Assembly (NCBI RefSeq): GCF_943373825.1
Contig: NZ_CALSBP010000002.1
Location: forward strand, 1,911,501-1,975,500
DNA from: Aquimarina spinulae
GTDB taxonomy: Bacteria > Bacteroidota > Bacteroidia > Flavobacteriales > Flavobacteriaceae
DNA length: 64,000 nucleotides
Reading direction: 5' to 3'
How positions within the stretch are numbered: position 1 is the stretch's first letter; the number at the start of each line of letters is the position of its first letter. A model generated the notes under the pieces. It did not search any database. It saw only the letters and a list, made by a program, of their open reading frames with translations, and was not told the DNA's origin. The translations under genes were made by a program, and so were the position numbers. This document shows positions 51,592 to 61,778 of this stretch, piece after piece.

Positions 51592-53736
51592 ATGAACAAT
51601 AACATTCTCCAATACGAATCAAAAATATGGGATACAGCAGATCTATTAATAGGTTCGGGAATTAAGCAGAGTGACTTCCCTAAATATATGATGCCTTATT
51701 TTGCTTTAATAATGGTAGAAAGTAGATTAGTTAGAGAATCTAATCGCTTATTAAAAGATTTTGGGAAAGAAAAAATTACCGATTTTGATGAAGAAGAGCT
51801 AGAAGAATTTATCGAAGAGTTTTCAGAATTAGATTTAGGATATAACGACTATGTTATTCGTCAGAATAAAACACTGGCTACAATTACTGAAAATGATACC
51901 ACTTTTGGTGGCGATTTTCATGCTTATATCAATGCGTTTGATAAAAAAACACAATTATTATTAGGTATAAATAGAGGAAATGACGAAGAAAAGTTTCTTA
52001 ACATTTCAGGTGTTAGTGGAATTTTAGAAAAAAAGAAAATACTATTCGCAACAATTCAGGCTTGGAGCGAAATTGATTTAACTCCTTTTTCTAACTCAGA
52101 AATAACCACTCTAGAAGAACACATTAAAAGAAAATGGGCAGATATTTCAGCGGAAACTGCTGGAGAGCAATATACACCAGATGATATTATATTGTTGATT
52201 GCAGAATTAATTACATCAAAGTTAGAGGACAATAAACAATTTATAACACTATATGATCCAACGTGCGGTGGAGGGAATATGTTATATGGTGTTGAACATT
52301 ATTTAAAAGAATATTTTAATGATTCACGACCAATTGCAACTTATGGACAAGATTGGAATGATGCCTTATATGCTTTTGCAAGTATTGAAAGTCGATTTAA
52401 AAATGATGCTCATATAGAATATGGAAACACATTAACAGATAGTGGAAAATTCTTTGATAAAGATTTTCTTGTAACTGTAGCCAATCCCCCTTATGGAGTT
52501 GATTGGAAAGGATATCAAAAAGATGTACGTAGTGATAGAACTGGACGTTTTGTAGATTATCCTTCGGTTTCTGATGGACAATTGCTCTTTACACAACATA
52601 TCATTCATAAAATGAATGAAAAAGGATTAGCAGTTGTAGTACATAATGGTTCTACACTTTTTAGTGGAGATGCAGGAAGTGGAGAAAGTAATATTCGTAA
52701 GCACTTTTTTGATGAAGATTTAGTAGAAGCAATAATTCAATTACCCACTGATGAGTTTTTCAATACAGGAATCTATACCTACTTATGGATTTTTAATAAA
52801 GATAAACCTATAGAACGAAAAGATAAAGTAATAATGATAAATGCTTCTAATTTATTTGAAAAATTGAAGAAATCTAGAGGTAGCAAACGAAAAAGGTTAG
52901 CAAAAAAACACAGAGAAAAAGTAGTGTCATTATTCACAGATTTTAAAACTACAGATATAGCGCAAGTACATGATAAGTGGCAGTTTTATTACAATAAACA
53001 AGCTATTATTCTAACTAATGTTGATGAAAAAGGAAGGAGCTACGAAGAACATTTGCCCGTTAAAGAGAATAAAGATGGAGAGCTAATTAGAGCTAAAACA
53101 ATGAGGCTGAATCCAATAAAAATAGAACAGATTGTTGAAGTTGAAAAATTAACGATTAAAGAGTTTGAGATAACTTCTTTTGAAAAAGAATATATAGATG
53201 AAAATACAGGAGAGGTTATTGAAAATATATACGATGATTTAAAAACTTATAACAATGAAAAGATCAAACCTTACTTAAATACTTTCAATTATAAAGAAAA
53301 TGATTTAAAAGTATTTACTGATAAGGAAGTTTATTATTTTGATGTAGACAAGCAAACACTTATAGAAGAGAAAAAAGGAAAAAAGAAGGAATTAGGAAAT
53401 GGTAAAATTGTAATTAAAAGTGCTTATAAAAAAGCAACCAGAACTAAGAAAGAACAAATTGTAATTACGGTAGAACTAATGCCAGATTATGAAAAAGATT
53501 ATGAAGTGATTCCTTTTAATCCAAATCCAAAAATAAATCAAGAAACTATAGATGCATACATCACTAAATATATACACAAACCATATAGGTATAGTGATAA
53601 TGTAATTGGAGCTGAGCTTAATTTTAATAAGCTATTTTATAAACCTAAAACAGTGAGATCAGTAAAAGAAGTTTTAAAAGATCTAAGTATTCTTGAGGAT
53701 GAGTTAAAAAAAATTGAAAAGGAATTTGGAATATGA
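51592..53736 (+). CDS. hsdM: Type I restriction-modification methyltransferase subunit HsdM
   Basis: The 714-residue protein has the N-terminal HsdM helical domain (KIWDTADLLIGSGIKQSDFPKYMMPYFALIMVESRL), SAM-binding motif I DPTCGGGNM (about residue 222) and catalytic motif IV NPPYG (about 298), so it is an N6-adenine methyltransferase. It is longer than E. coli HsdM (529) by a C-terminal Lys/Glu-rich extension. hsdS starts 4 bp before its stop codon. Confidence 0.95.
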   Translation: MNNNILQYESKIWDTADLLIGSGIKQSDFPKYMMPYFALIMVESRLVRESNRLLKDFGKEKITDFDEEELEEFIEEFSELDLGYNDYVIRQNKTLATITENDTTFGGDFHAYINAFDKKTQLLLGINRGNDEEKFLNISGVSGILEKKKILFATIQAWSEIDLTPFSNSEITTLEEHIKRKWADISAETAGEQYTPDDIILLIAELITSKLEDNKQFITLYDPTCGGGNMLYGVEHYLKEYFNDSRPIATYGQDWNDALYAFASIESRFKNDAHIEYGNTLTDSGKFFDKDFLVTVANPPYGVDWKGYQKDVRSDRTGRFVDYPSVSDGQLLFTQHIIHKMNEKGLAVVVHNGSTLFSGDAGSGESNIRKHFFDEDLVEAIIQLPTDEFFNTGIYTYLWIFNKDKPIERKDKVIMINASNLFEKLKKSRGSKRKRLAKKHREKVVSLFTDFKTTDIAQVHDKWQFYYNKQAIILTNVDEKGRSYEEHLPVKENKDGELIRAKTMRLNPIKIEQIVEVEKLTIKEFEITSFEKEYIDENTGEVIENIYDDLKTYNNEKIKPYLNTFNYKENDLKVFTDKEVYYFDVDKQTLIEEKKGKKKELGNGKIVIKSAYKKATRTKKEQIVITVELMPDYEKDYEVIPFNPNPKINQETIDAYITKYIHKPYRYSDNVIGAELNFNKLFYKPKTVRSVKEVLKDLSILEDELKKIEKEFGI

Positions 53737-55019
53737 AATTAGGAAGGTATAAAAGATATAAAAAGTCTAATTTATCTTTATTAGATGAAATTCCGTTTCA
53801 TTGGGAAGTAAATAGAATAAAAGATGAAAGTTCGGTTAAAGGAAGAGTCGGTTGGAAAGCATTAAAATCTTCTGAATATGTTAAGTCGGGATATTTTTTT
53901 CTATCAACTCCTAATATTAAGTATACTGAAATTGATTATAAAAACGTAAATTATATAACTAAAGAAAGGTATTTAGAATCTCCTGAAATCATGCTCCAAA
54001 ATGGAGATGTTTTATTAGTAAAAGATGGTTCTACTTTGGGTATTGTTAATATTATTAAAAACCTTCCTTCTCAGGGAACTGTTAACAGCTCAATAGCAGT
54101 TTTAAGATATAAAAAACAGAATAGTAAATATAATTTTTACCTTCTTAAGTCGTATTTAATTCAAGATATTATTAATCAAAAAAAAGAAGGAATGGGAGTT
54201 CCTCATTTGTTTCAAAAAGATATTAATAATTTTCCAGTATTAATACCTCCATCCCAAGAGCAAATCCGGATTTCAAATTTTCTAGATGATCAAACTCAAA
54301 AAATTGATAAAAAAATAATTTGCCTAGGAAAAAAAAGAAAAAAATATGAGGAGTTAAAAATTTCATTGATTAATGAATCTGTTACCTTAGGTATAAATAA
54401 AAAAACAGAATTAAAGACAGCAGGTATAGATTGGATAAGTAGAATACCAAAACATTGGAAGTTAGCGAGAATAAATGGATTATTTAAACAACGTAATGAA
54501 AAAGTAAGCGATAAATATTACCCTCCTCTTTCTGTAACAAAAAAAGGAATTGTACCTCAACTAAAAAACGCTGCTAAAACAAAACATGGTGATAATAGAA
54601 GAAAGGTATTAATAAATGATTTTGTAATAAATAGTAGATCGGATAGAAAAGGTTCATCTGGACTTTCTAACTATAAAGGTTCAGTATCTGTCATCAATAT
54701 TGTACTTTCCCCAAACGATAAAGTATTTGGTAGATATTATCATTATTTATTTAGGAGTAATGTTTTTACTGAAGAATTCTATAAGCAAGGTCAAGGTATT
54801 GTTGATGACTTATGGTCTACAAAGTTTTCAAGTATGAAAATAATTGAAGTTTGCCAACCTCCAATGGAAGAGCAGATAGCTATATCTGATTATCTTGATG
54901 TAAAAACGTCAAAAATTGATGTTATTGTGGATAATATCCATAAGCAAATTGAAAGTTTGAAAGAACTTCGAAAGACGTTAATTAATGATGTAGTAACAGG
55001 AAAAATAAAAGTTAGCTAA
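53733..55019 (+). CDS. hsdS: Type I restriction-modification specificity subunit HsdS
   Basis: The 428-residue protein has two target-recognition domains. Each begins with an I-P-x-H-W element (LLDEIPFHWEVNRIKDE; WISRIPKHWKLARING) and ends with a conserved coiled coil (SQEQIRISNFLDDQTQKIDKKI; MEEQIAISDYLDVKTSKIDVI then LKELRKTLINDVVTGKIKV). It sets the recognition sequence of the hsdMSR complex. It overlaps hsdM by 4 bp and is 2 bp from hsdR. A second, decayed hsdS end lies downstream of hsdR. Confidence 0.94.
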   Translation: MKLGRYKRYKKSNLSLLDEIPFHWEVNRIKDESSVKGRVGWKALKSSEYVKSGYFFLSTPNIKYTEIDYKNVNYITKERYLESPEIMLQNGDVLLVKDGSTLGIVNIIKNLPSQGTVNSSIAVLRYKKQNSKYNFYLLKSYLIQDIINQKKEGMGVPHLFQKDINNFPVLIPPSQEQIRISNFLDDQTQKIDKKIICLGKKRKKYEELKISLINESVTLGINKKTELKTAGIDWISRIPKHWKLARINGLFKQRNEKVSDKYYPPLSVTKKGIVPQLKNAAKTKHGDNRRKVLINDFVINSRSDRKGSSGLSNYKGSVSVINIVLSPNDKVFGRYYHYLFRSNVFTEEFYKQGQGIVDDLWSTKFSSMKIIEVCQPPMEEQIAISDYLDVKTSKIDVIVDNIHKQIESLKELRKTLINDVVTGKIKVS

Positions 55020-55021
55020 GT

Positions 55022-58000
55022 ATGAATGAATTAGAACTACAAGAAAAATACATCATCCATTTTTTAACACAACGTCAAGATGGATTGCAATATAAAGAAG
55101 TAAAACCTAATACGGTTTCGCCTAAGTTTTTTATTGTAGAAGATTTATTGCATATCATTAGTCAAACCCCGGATAACAAAAAAATATACCCTAAATTACT
55201 AAAACAATTTACTTCTGAGGATGAACTAATAGAGTCTTTTATGGATTTCTTAAATGAGCGTATAGTCAAAGAAAAAAATATGGCCATATTCTTAAACAAT
55301 TCTCGTACAGTAACTTTTAAAGGAGTGAAATTACGTTTGTTTTATGAGAGTAACTCGATTTTACACGGAGACGAACGCTTTGAAGAAAACATATTCTCTG
55401 TAGTTCAAGAATTACCTTATGCCTATAAAGAAGGGAAAAGTAGATTTGCTTTTCGTCCTGACCTTACATTCTTTGTAAATGGAATGTATTTAGGATATAG
55501 CGAAATAAAATCTACATATAATAACCAAAACGCTAAAAAAGAAGGTAGAAATAAGGTTGCCAAAGATTATTATAATGCAGTATTAAAATATCTAGATATA
55601 GCAGGAGATAATGATGTAAACGAAAGTATAAGACGTTCTTTTTTAAAAGTATTTGAAAAGGCAATTCATATTACTGCAACAGATGTAAATGATACTTATA
55701 TTGTAAGAACGATTAATGAATATTTTGAATCTATAAAAGATACTGTCGATGAGCGTTTTTATGATTTCGACAAATTTAAAGAGACATTATTTAAGAGGTC
55801 TTTTCAAGCAGTTCCGTATGACAAAACCATTGTAGATTATCCAAGGCAGATTCGTTTTGAGGATATTATGCGTGCAGTTTATGGAAAGAAAATGATTGAA
55901 AAAGAAATACTCTACTACAATTTTCTAGAAAGAGAATATGTAAAAGATTCAAAATCTAATAAAAAAGTATATAAGCATAACGATGGAAAGTTAATTGCAC
56001 CTAGACCAAAACAAAAATTTGGAACAGATAAAATCTTATCTAAAATTGATGAATTTTTAGACAATGAATCCGATCCCAATTATTTAGAGAATAAATTAAA
56101 AAAGGAGCTAGAAACAAAAGGTTTTGGGAAAGAACGTATAGAAGAACTTATAGAGCAGCGTGAAAAGTACCTTAACAATAAAAATGTATACTCATTACTA
56201 TTACAGTATGCAGCAGGTTTTGGGAAAAGTAATATTATTGGCTGGACTGCTTTACAGTTAAAGGATTTAAGAAAAAACGGAAAGCATATCTATGATAAAA
56301 TAATGTTAGTAGTAGATAGAGTGCAATTAAGAGATCAACTAGATACCAAAATGCTTAATATGAACATATCTAATACTATGTTTATAGAAGCTGATAATCA
56401 AAAAAAATTCATTAAAGCATTAAATAGTAAGGTTAGAATTGTTGTAGTAAATCTTCAAAAATTCAATAGTATTCGAGAGGCTTTAGATAAGTCTAATCCT
56501 GAGATAACAAAAAAGTTATCTAAAATGCGAATAGCCTTTTTAATTGATGAAATTCATCGCTCACATAGTAATACTCAGCATGAAGAAATGAATAATCTTT
56601 TTGCTGAAATTCAAACATCGTTTGACCAAAATAAAGAGTATTTAAAAAATAGAACAAAGAAAAATTTGATTATTGGTTTTACGGCAACACCTAGTGAGCA
56701 TAGTTTAGCGCGTTTTGGAGAGTTTGATAAGTTTGCGGAAAGTGAAAAAATATGGACTCCGTTTGACAATTATACCATGCGAGAAGCTATAACAGATGGG
56801 TTTATCTTAAATCCATTGCCAGGAAGAGTAGCAGTGTCTGCAAAGATGTATTTTGATTTGCCTGATAATGAATTGGAGGGATTTGAAGATGAAGATAGAC
56901 TGTATAGAGCAATTCCTGATAATATAGAGACAGGAATTGATATAGATGGTAAAAAATATAAAATAAGGAAAAAAGAAATCTATGAAAATGAGAGACGTAT
57001 TAATGCCATATCAAAATTTATTGTCAAAACCTTAGTAAGTGTAACTTATCATACTATAAAAGGAAAAGATGGTAAAGGTTGGGGCAAGGCAATGCTAGCC
57101 GTTTCTTCTATAAAGGCAGCACAACGTTACAAAGTAGCTATTGATAAGTTTTATGAAGAAATAACCCAAGAGCATAAATATGAACGCTTTAAAGAAGCTC
57201 CTGTATATTTGGTGTATTCAGATAGTCAAAAACACCAAAACGCGTCCACGTTTAATGAAGGAATAACAGAAAAGAAAGTTTTAGAACGGTTTTCAGTTAA
57301 AAAGAATGGACTTATTATAGTAGTTGATAAACTACAAACGGGTTTTGATGAACCAAAATTACATACACTTTTCTTAGATAAAGAGATAAGAGGTATTAAC
57401 GCTATTCAAACTATTTCAAGAGTAAATAGGAAAACAAAAAACAAGCATGATTGCAAGATTGTAGACTTCTCCTATAAAAATGTAAATATTGAAAATATTG
57501 ACAAGGCATATAGCAAGTTTAGCAATGTTGTGGACAGTGAATTTTCACCTCTTGAAGACGAAAAACGGCTATTAGAATATTATAAAGAACTTAAAGATAG
57601 TACAGTATATAAACAGGTGTTTTCTATATTCTCAAGTTATTATAAAGTAGAAAAAAATATTGACCTGATTTTACAAGTACAAGACTATTTCATTCAATAT
57701 ATAAAAGATAATGCTCAAGGTGCTAAGTATCTTAAAATAAAAGTTTCTAAATATTTCAAAACGTTAAATGTTATTGAAAATATTATAGATTTTGATCCTA
57801 TTTTGAATGATAGTGTTTTTAAAGACTTCTGGAATAAATTTAATTCAGAATACAATAATTTAAACTTTACAGGAGAGATAATAGATGATGTAGAAATTTA
57901 TTTTGATAATAGAATTGGAATTGTAATTTCTAAAGAATATGAGGAGAAATTAAATGGAAAGCCAAGTATTGTTTCTGAGCCTAGCGAAGATTATGGGGGT

Positions 58001-58327
58001 GGCAATAATTACAAATATGATATTCTAAAAGTTATTGAAAAGCGTAATCAGGAAGAAGAAGCTATAGAAGAACTTATATTGGATGTACAGGAAAAAATAG
58101 ATGGCTTTTTCAATTTTGTTAAGAATGATAAACTAGGGAAACGATTAATTGCTAAAATACTTGATGAAACCTCTGTTTTTGAACAGGAAGAAATCTACAG
58201 TGATTTTGCAGTACTTTATAGAATGTTTGTCCGTAGAAGAAAGAAAGATTTAGGGGAAGATTTTATTAAGCAAACAAAAGACTTAACCAATCAATTGTGT
58301 GATGATTTTGAGAGAAATTTGAAATAG
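55022..58327 (+). CDS. hsdR: Type I restriction endonuclease subunit HsdR
   Basis: The 1101-residue protein has an N-terminal nuclease core (FRPDLTFFVNG about residue 142 with GYSEIKS about 160, the D...ExK site), then an SF2 motor: Walker A AAGFGKSN (about 396), DEIHRSH (about 508, in place of DEAH), GFTATPS, and motif VI ISRVNRKT. The C-terminal helical region docks on the methylase. It cuts unmodified DNA after translocation. Intact in frame, so the system looks functional. Confidence 0.95.
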   Translation: MNELELQEKYIIHFLTQRQDGLQYKEVKPNTVSPKFFIVEDLLHIISQTPDNKKIYPKLLKQFTSEDELIESFMDFLNERIVKEKNMAIFLNNSRTVTFKGVKLRLFYESNSILHGDERFEENIFSVVQELPYAYKEGKSRFAFRPDLTFFVNGMYLGYSEIKSTYNNQNAKKEGRNKVAKDYYNAVLKYLDIAGDNDVNESIRRSFLKVFEKAIHITATDVNDTYIVRTINEYFESIKDTVDERFYDFDKFKETLFKRSFQAVPYDKTIVDYPRQIRFEDIMRAVYGKKMIEKEILYYNFLEREYVKDSKSNKKVYKHNDGKLIAPRPKQKFGTDKILSKIDEFLDNESDPNYLENKLKKELETKGFGKERIEELIEQREKYLNNKNVYSLLLQYAAGFGKSNIIGWTALQLKDLRKNGKHIYDKIMLVVDRVQLRDQLDTKMLNMNISNTMFIEADNQKKFIKALNSKVRIVVVNLQKFNSIREALDKSNPEITKKLSKMRIAFLIDEIHRSHSNTQHEEMNNLFAEIQTSFDQNKEYLKNRTKKNLIIGFTATPSEHSLARFGEFDKFAESEKIWTPFDNYTMREAITDGFILNPLPGRVAVSAKMYFDLPDNELEGFEDEDRLYRAIPDNIETGIDIDGKKYKIRKKEIYENERRINAISKFIVKTLVSVTYHTIKGKDGKGWGKAMLAVSSIKAAQRYKVAIDKFYEEITQEHKYERFKEAPVYLVYSDSQKHQNASTFNEGITEKKVLERFSVKKNGLIIVVDKLQTGFDEPKLHTLFLDKEIRGINAIQTISRVNRKTKNKHDCKIVDFSYKNVNIENIDKAYSKFSNVVDSEFSPLEDEKRLLEYYKELKDSTVYKQVFSIFSSYYKVEKNIDLILQVQDYFIQYIKDNAQGAKYLKIKVSKYFKTLNVIENIIDFDPILNDSVFKDFWNKFNSEYNNLNFTGEIIDDVEIYFDNRIGIVISKEYEEKLNGKPSIVSEPSEDYGGGNNYKYDILKVIEKRNQEEEAIEELILDVQEKIDGFFNFVKNDKLGKRLIAKILDETSVFEQEEIYSDFAVLYRMFVRRRKKDLGEDFIKQTKDLTNQLCDDFERNLK

Positions 58328-58402
58328 AAAAGTTATAATTAATGAAATCACCAGCTACATATAAGAAATTTATAAAAGGAGTATTTTAGAGAATATACAA
58401 TA

Positions 58403-58549
58403 ATGAGTATGACTGGTATTTCTGGTTGAAAATATATAGATTTTAAACAGTTAGAATTAATATCAATTGCTATTCCATCTGAAACTCTTTTAGATAGTTT
58501 TGAAGAAATGACTATGGATATAAAAGAAAATCAAAAATCAAATGGCTAG
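58403..58549 (+). pseudogene. Remnant of an HsdS C-terminal half
   Basis: After a stop near its start, the frame gives TGISG-stop-KYIDFKQLELISIAIPSETLLDSFEEM, the shape of the last beta-strand and coiled coil of a type I specificity subunit (I-x-I-P-x-x-x-x-x-x-x-F). No full TRD is present. It ends inside the next gene's start codon region. Confidence 0.6.
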
Positions 58550-59762
58550 AACACCTATCACAGAACAAGAATTTGACACACAATTTGCATTAGCTGAGGG
58601 GTTAGTTAATGCTAATCATCCCATTAGATTCAACTCAAAAGTGTTTGATTTTTATATTGAATTAGAGCCACAGCATAGAGAATTAATTTTCACAGATTGT
58701 GAGTTCTTAGAGCCTATACTTTTTTGCAAAGGGATTCCATTAGTAGCAGTAGCTGAAGAAAATAATGAGCAGGCTGATTTGTTTAATCAAACGGAAACAA
58801 ATGTATTTGATAAAAATGTATTTTTTAATGAGTGTGTTTTTCAAAAACAAATACAATTTGATGATGTAACATTTAGCAATAAGTTTAGAATGCATAATTG
58901 TAGTGTAAATAATGCTTCATTTCGTAACACAATCTTTAACGGTTTAGCAGACTTTTGGCTAACTACATTTAAAGAAGATATAATTTTTTATAAAACAGAT
59001 TTTAATAAAACTACAGTATTTAGCATGGCAACATTCGTAGGGAATGTTTTATTCACCTATAGTTTATTTTCTACTAAAGCTATTTTTGCAAGAACAAAAT
59101 TTAAAAAAGGCATAGATCTATCACAAACAATAATTTCAGGTGAGTTAAAACCTTTTGATTTACAATTTGATTTTAGAAAATTTGATATAGTGTATGTAGG
59201 TAAAGATGATGAAGTCTATCAAAATTATATAGATAGAGACGCGAAAATACCTTTAGTAAATAAAGTACACACTTTTCAAGTTTTAAAGAAAGCTTTTGAG
59301 GATAGTGGTAATTATTCAGACTCAATTTTAATGCTTAGAGAAGAAAAAGCTGCATTAAAAAAATTAGTGAAAGCGAAATTAAAAGATAAAAATTCAAATA
59401 TAAATAGAGGTGATAAATGGATTCTGCTATTAAATAGAATATCAAATCACTACCGTTCAGATTTCAGAAATGGTATTTGGTTTACCTTGCTAGCAGCTAT
59501 TACTTTCGGTATGCTTACATTAATTTTTACAGAAGCATTTCAGAATAATATTTGTTTCAGCAATTGCTCTTTTAATGAGGATACCTTTATAAAGGGTGTG
59601 AAATTTATTTTTACTTTTTTAAACCCTGCTCGTCGCTTATCATATTTAGAAAATTTAAATCCAATTTTTTATGGATTCGCATATCTTTTTGATTTTATAG
59701 GCCGTATTGCAGTAGGTTACGGTATATATCAAACAGTTCAGGCATTCAGGAAATTCAAATAA
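58542..59762 (+). CDS. Pentapeptide-repeat protein with two C-terminal membrane helices
   Basis: The 406-residue protein has a central region (about 95-210) of degenerate pentapeptide repeats of the A/N-x-F-x form (FNECVFQKQIQFDDVTFSNKFRMHNCSV). A linker and coiled segment follow, then two hydrophobic helices (WFTLLAAITFGMLTLIFTEAF, about 307-328; FIGRIAVGYGIYQTVQAF near the end). Similar pentapeptide-TM proteins occur in defence islands and mobile elements, where membrane damage is a plausible output, but none is asserted here. Its stop codon overlaps the next start codon by 1 nt. Confidence 0.75.
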   Translation: MARTPITEQEFDTQFALAEGLVNANHPIRFNSKVFDFYIELEPQHRELIFTDCEFLEPILFCKGIPLVAVAEENNEQADLFNQTETNVFDKNVFFNECVFQKQIQFDDVTFSNKFRMHNCSVNNASFRNTIFNGLADFWLTTFKEDIIFYKTDFNKTTVFSMATFVGNVLFTYSLFSTKAIFARTKFKKGIDLSQTIISGELKPFDLQFDFRKFDIVYVGKDDEVYQNYIDRDAKIPLVNKVHTFQVLKKAFEDSGNYSDSILMLREEKAALKKLVKAKLKDKNSNINRGDKWILLLNRISNHYRSDFRNGIWFTLLAAITFGMLTLIFTEAFQNNICFSNCSFNEDTFIKGVKFIFTFLNPARRLSYLENLNPIFYGFAYLFDFIGRIAVGYGIYQTVQAFRKFK

Positions 59763-60586
59763 TGAATAATACTATAACATATCAACGTAAACTTATAGAA
59801 GTAGAAACAAGGTTAGGATTTTTATACATCCCCGCTAAAGCACGAGAACTTTTACCTAAGCATAGTGATGAAGTAACAATAATAATAAAAAACACAAATA
59901 ATTCTCAAACAAAAAAGTACAATACAGATTACAATCGTATTTTTGGAATGACTTCTTTTTATAATGAATTAAATGTAACTGCTGGAGATATTCTTACTGT
60001 AGAAATTTCAGAAAAATTAATAATTATTGATATCATAGAAGTAGAGGTTATTGAAGATTCTGAGGAAAGTGAAAAAGAAAATTTCATAGATACTTCAGGT
60101 TTATCTTCTCAGTCAAAAGGAAATATTGGAGAAGATAGGGTTAAAGAAATTATATTATTATATAGCCAAGGGCTCCTTAATGTTTATAAACCCGTAATTG
60201 ATGATCGTGGTATTGATTTAATAGTTCTTAAAGAGAAAATATATAACCCAATATACATTCAGGTAAAAACACGTTTTAATGTTCATAAACGTAATCGTAT
60301 GATATTGACAATTAATGGAAGTACATTTAAGGAACATCATTCATATTATATTGTTGGTTTATCATTTAATCCTCATAAAATGGAAATGGATGAACAAATT
60401 CTTTTTCTACCCTCGAAAGATGCAGTTAAACTAGCAAGTAGGTTGTCTAATGGAGATTATCGCATAACTATTTCTATGGCAAATGGTAAGACAACAGGTA
60501 AGTATAAAAAATACTTCATTTCAAAAGAGGAGTTTATAAATCGTCTTATTGAACGAATTGATCAAGTAAATGAAATAATAAAATAA
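59762..60586 (+). CDS. PD-(D/E)XK nuclease-like protein with an N-terminal SpoVT-like/beta domain
   Basis: The 274-residue protein has residues 112-190 in the layout of an (E)...D...QxK nuclease: NIGEDRVKEIILLY (Glu 124), DDRGIDLIVLKE (Asp 152) and YIQVKTR (Gln 167, Lys 169). The first 100 residues form a separate beta-rich domain (GFLYIPAKARELLPKHSDEV) that may bind DNA. It starts on the last base of the pentapeptide gene's stop codon, so the two are translationally coupled. It could be a nuclease partner or a structural DUF4365-like protein without activity. Confidence 0.65.
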   Translation: MNNTITYQRKLIEVETRLGFLYIPAKARELLPKHSDEVTIIIKNTNNSQTKKYNTDYNRIFGMTSFYNELNVTAGDILTVEISEKLIIIDIIEVEVIEDSEESEKENFIDTSGLSSQSKGNIGEDRVKEIILLYSQGLLNVYKPVIDDRGIDLIVLKEKIYNPIYIQVKTRFNVHKRNRMILTINGSTFKEHHSYYIVGLSFNPHKMEMDEQILFLPSKDAVKLASRLSNGDYRITISMANGKTTGKYKKYFISKEEFINRLIERIDQVNEIIK

Positions 60587-60629
60587 ACGTTAATTGCAAT
60601 ACATTATATGATACAAATAAATAGCAATT

Positions 60630-61778
60630 ATGAATCTAACCAGAAAACAACTATACGATTTAGTATGGTCAAAACCTTTAACACAGCTTGCTAAAGAATA
60701 TGCGATATCTGACAATGGGCTACGAAAGATTTGCAAAAAGCATAATATTCCTTTACCTAAATTAGGCCATTGGCAAAAATTGCGATATGGTAAAAAACTT
60801 CGAGTCATTCCCTTACCTGAAGCAGGAAATGAAGTAGAGATCAGTTTAAAACAAAGAAAAGAAGGTGATGAAAATGAATACAATTATCTTTCAGAATATC
60901 ATAAACTCAAAAAAGAAATCGAAAATGACACAACACTCAATTTAATTATCCCTGATGAACTATCTAAACCTGACCCTTTAATTATCCAGACAAGAAAAAA
61001 GTTAAAAACCATAAAACCTTCCACCTGGACTCAATCAAAAGGGTTAATTATTTCTCCCGAAGATGCTTTGAATATAGAGGCATCAAAATCTAGCATTCCT
61101 AGAGCTTTAAGATTTATGGACATCTTAATTAAGGTTCTTAAACAAAGAGGTCATCAGGTTAAGATTAAAGAGCATAGAACTTTTGTTATTATCGAAGAGG
61201 AGGAGATAGAAATACGATGTAGAGAAAAAATAAAACGTATTATCTCTGAAAGTAATTCGTGGTCAGAATATATTCCTTCTGGAGTATTATCTTTCAAAAT
61301 TGATAATTCCTATCCAGATAAAGAATGGAAAGACGGTAAGAAAAAAAGGCTTGAAGATCAACTCTCCAACATCTTAACCTATTTAGAATTAAAAAGCAAA
61401 AAGATAAAAAAAGAACGTGCTGAAAGAGAAGAAAGAAAAAGGCAACTTGAAATCCAAAGAAAAAGAGAAGAAGAAGCTAAAAGAATACGAGACAATGAGC
61501 TTCAAAAATTTCAAGAATTACTTTCGTTATCACGCAAATATAAAATTGCTTCAGAAATTCGAAGTTTAATAAACACCAAAAAGCAACTTGCCAAAGAACA
61601 AAATATTTTTTCTGAAGAGACAAAACAATGGATCAATTGGGCTCAGGATAAAGCTGATTGGATAGATCCTTTTGTTAATAAATCGGAAGATGAAATTTTA
61701 GGGATATTAAAAAATGATTATCTAAAAAAGGATGACTATAATACCATTTGCAAATTCAGAAAATGGTATTCTTATTAA
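60630..61778 (+). CDS. HTH/coiled-coil protein of mobile elements, function unknown
   Basis: The 382-residue protein opens with a helix-turn-helix-like domain (NLTRKQLYDLVWSKPLTQLAKEYAISDNGLRKICKKHNIPLPKLGHWQKL) seen in plasmid and phage-island proteins. A middle domain of unknown fold follows, then a Lys/Glu/Arg coiled coil (about 255-310). No catalytic motif is visible. It lies 43 bp after the nuclease-like gene and may be a third member of the same unit. Confidence 0.65.
   Translation: MNLTRKQLYDLVWSKPLTQLAKEYAISDNGLRKICKKHNIPLPKLGHWQKLRYGKKLRVIPLPEAGNEVEISLKQRKEGDENEYNYLSEYHKLKKEIENDTTLNLIIPDELSKPDPLIIQTRKKLKTIKPSTWTQSKGLIISPEDALNIEASKSSIPRALRFMDILIKVLKQRGHQVKIKEHRTFVIIEEEEIEIRCREKIKRIISESNSWSEYIPSGVLSFKIDNSYPDKEWKDGKKKRLEDQLSNILTYLELKSKKIKKERAEREERKRQLEIQRKREEEAKRIRDNELQKFQELLSLSRKYKIASEIRSLINTKKQLAKEQNIFSEETKQWINWAQDKADWIDPFVNKSEDEILGILKNDYLKKDDYNTICKFRKWYSY
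61741..61769 (+). repeat. Inverted repeat at the 3' end of the HTH/coiled-coil gene
   Basis: ATACCATTT (61741-61749) and AAATGGTAT (61761-61769) are perfect arms around an 11-base loop, within the last codons. It may act as a weak terminator, but no T tract follows. Confidence 0.35.

Noticed and set aside
60590..60883. 97-residue minus-strand frame
   Set aside because: It lies opposite the well-supported HTH domain of the 60630 gene and has no recognisable features.
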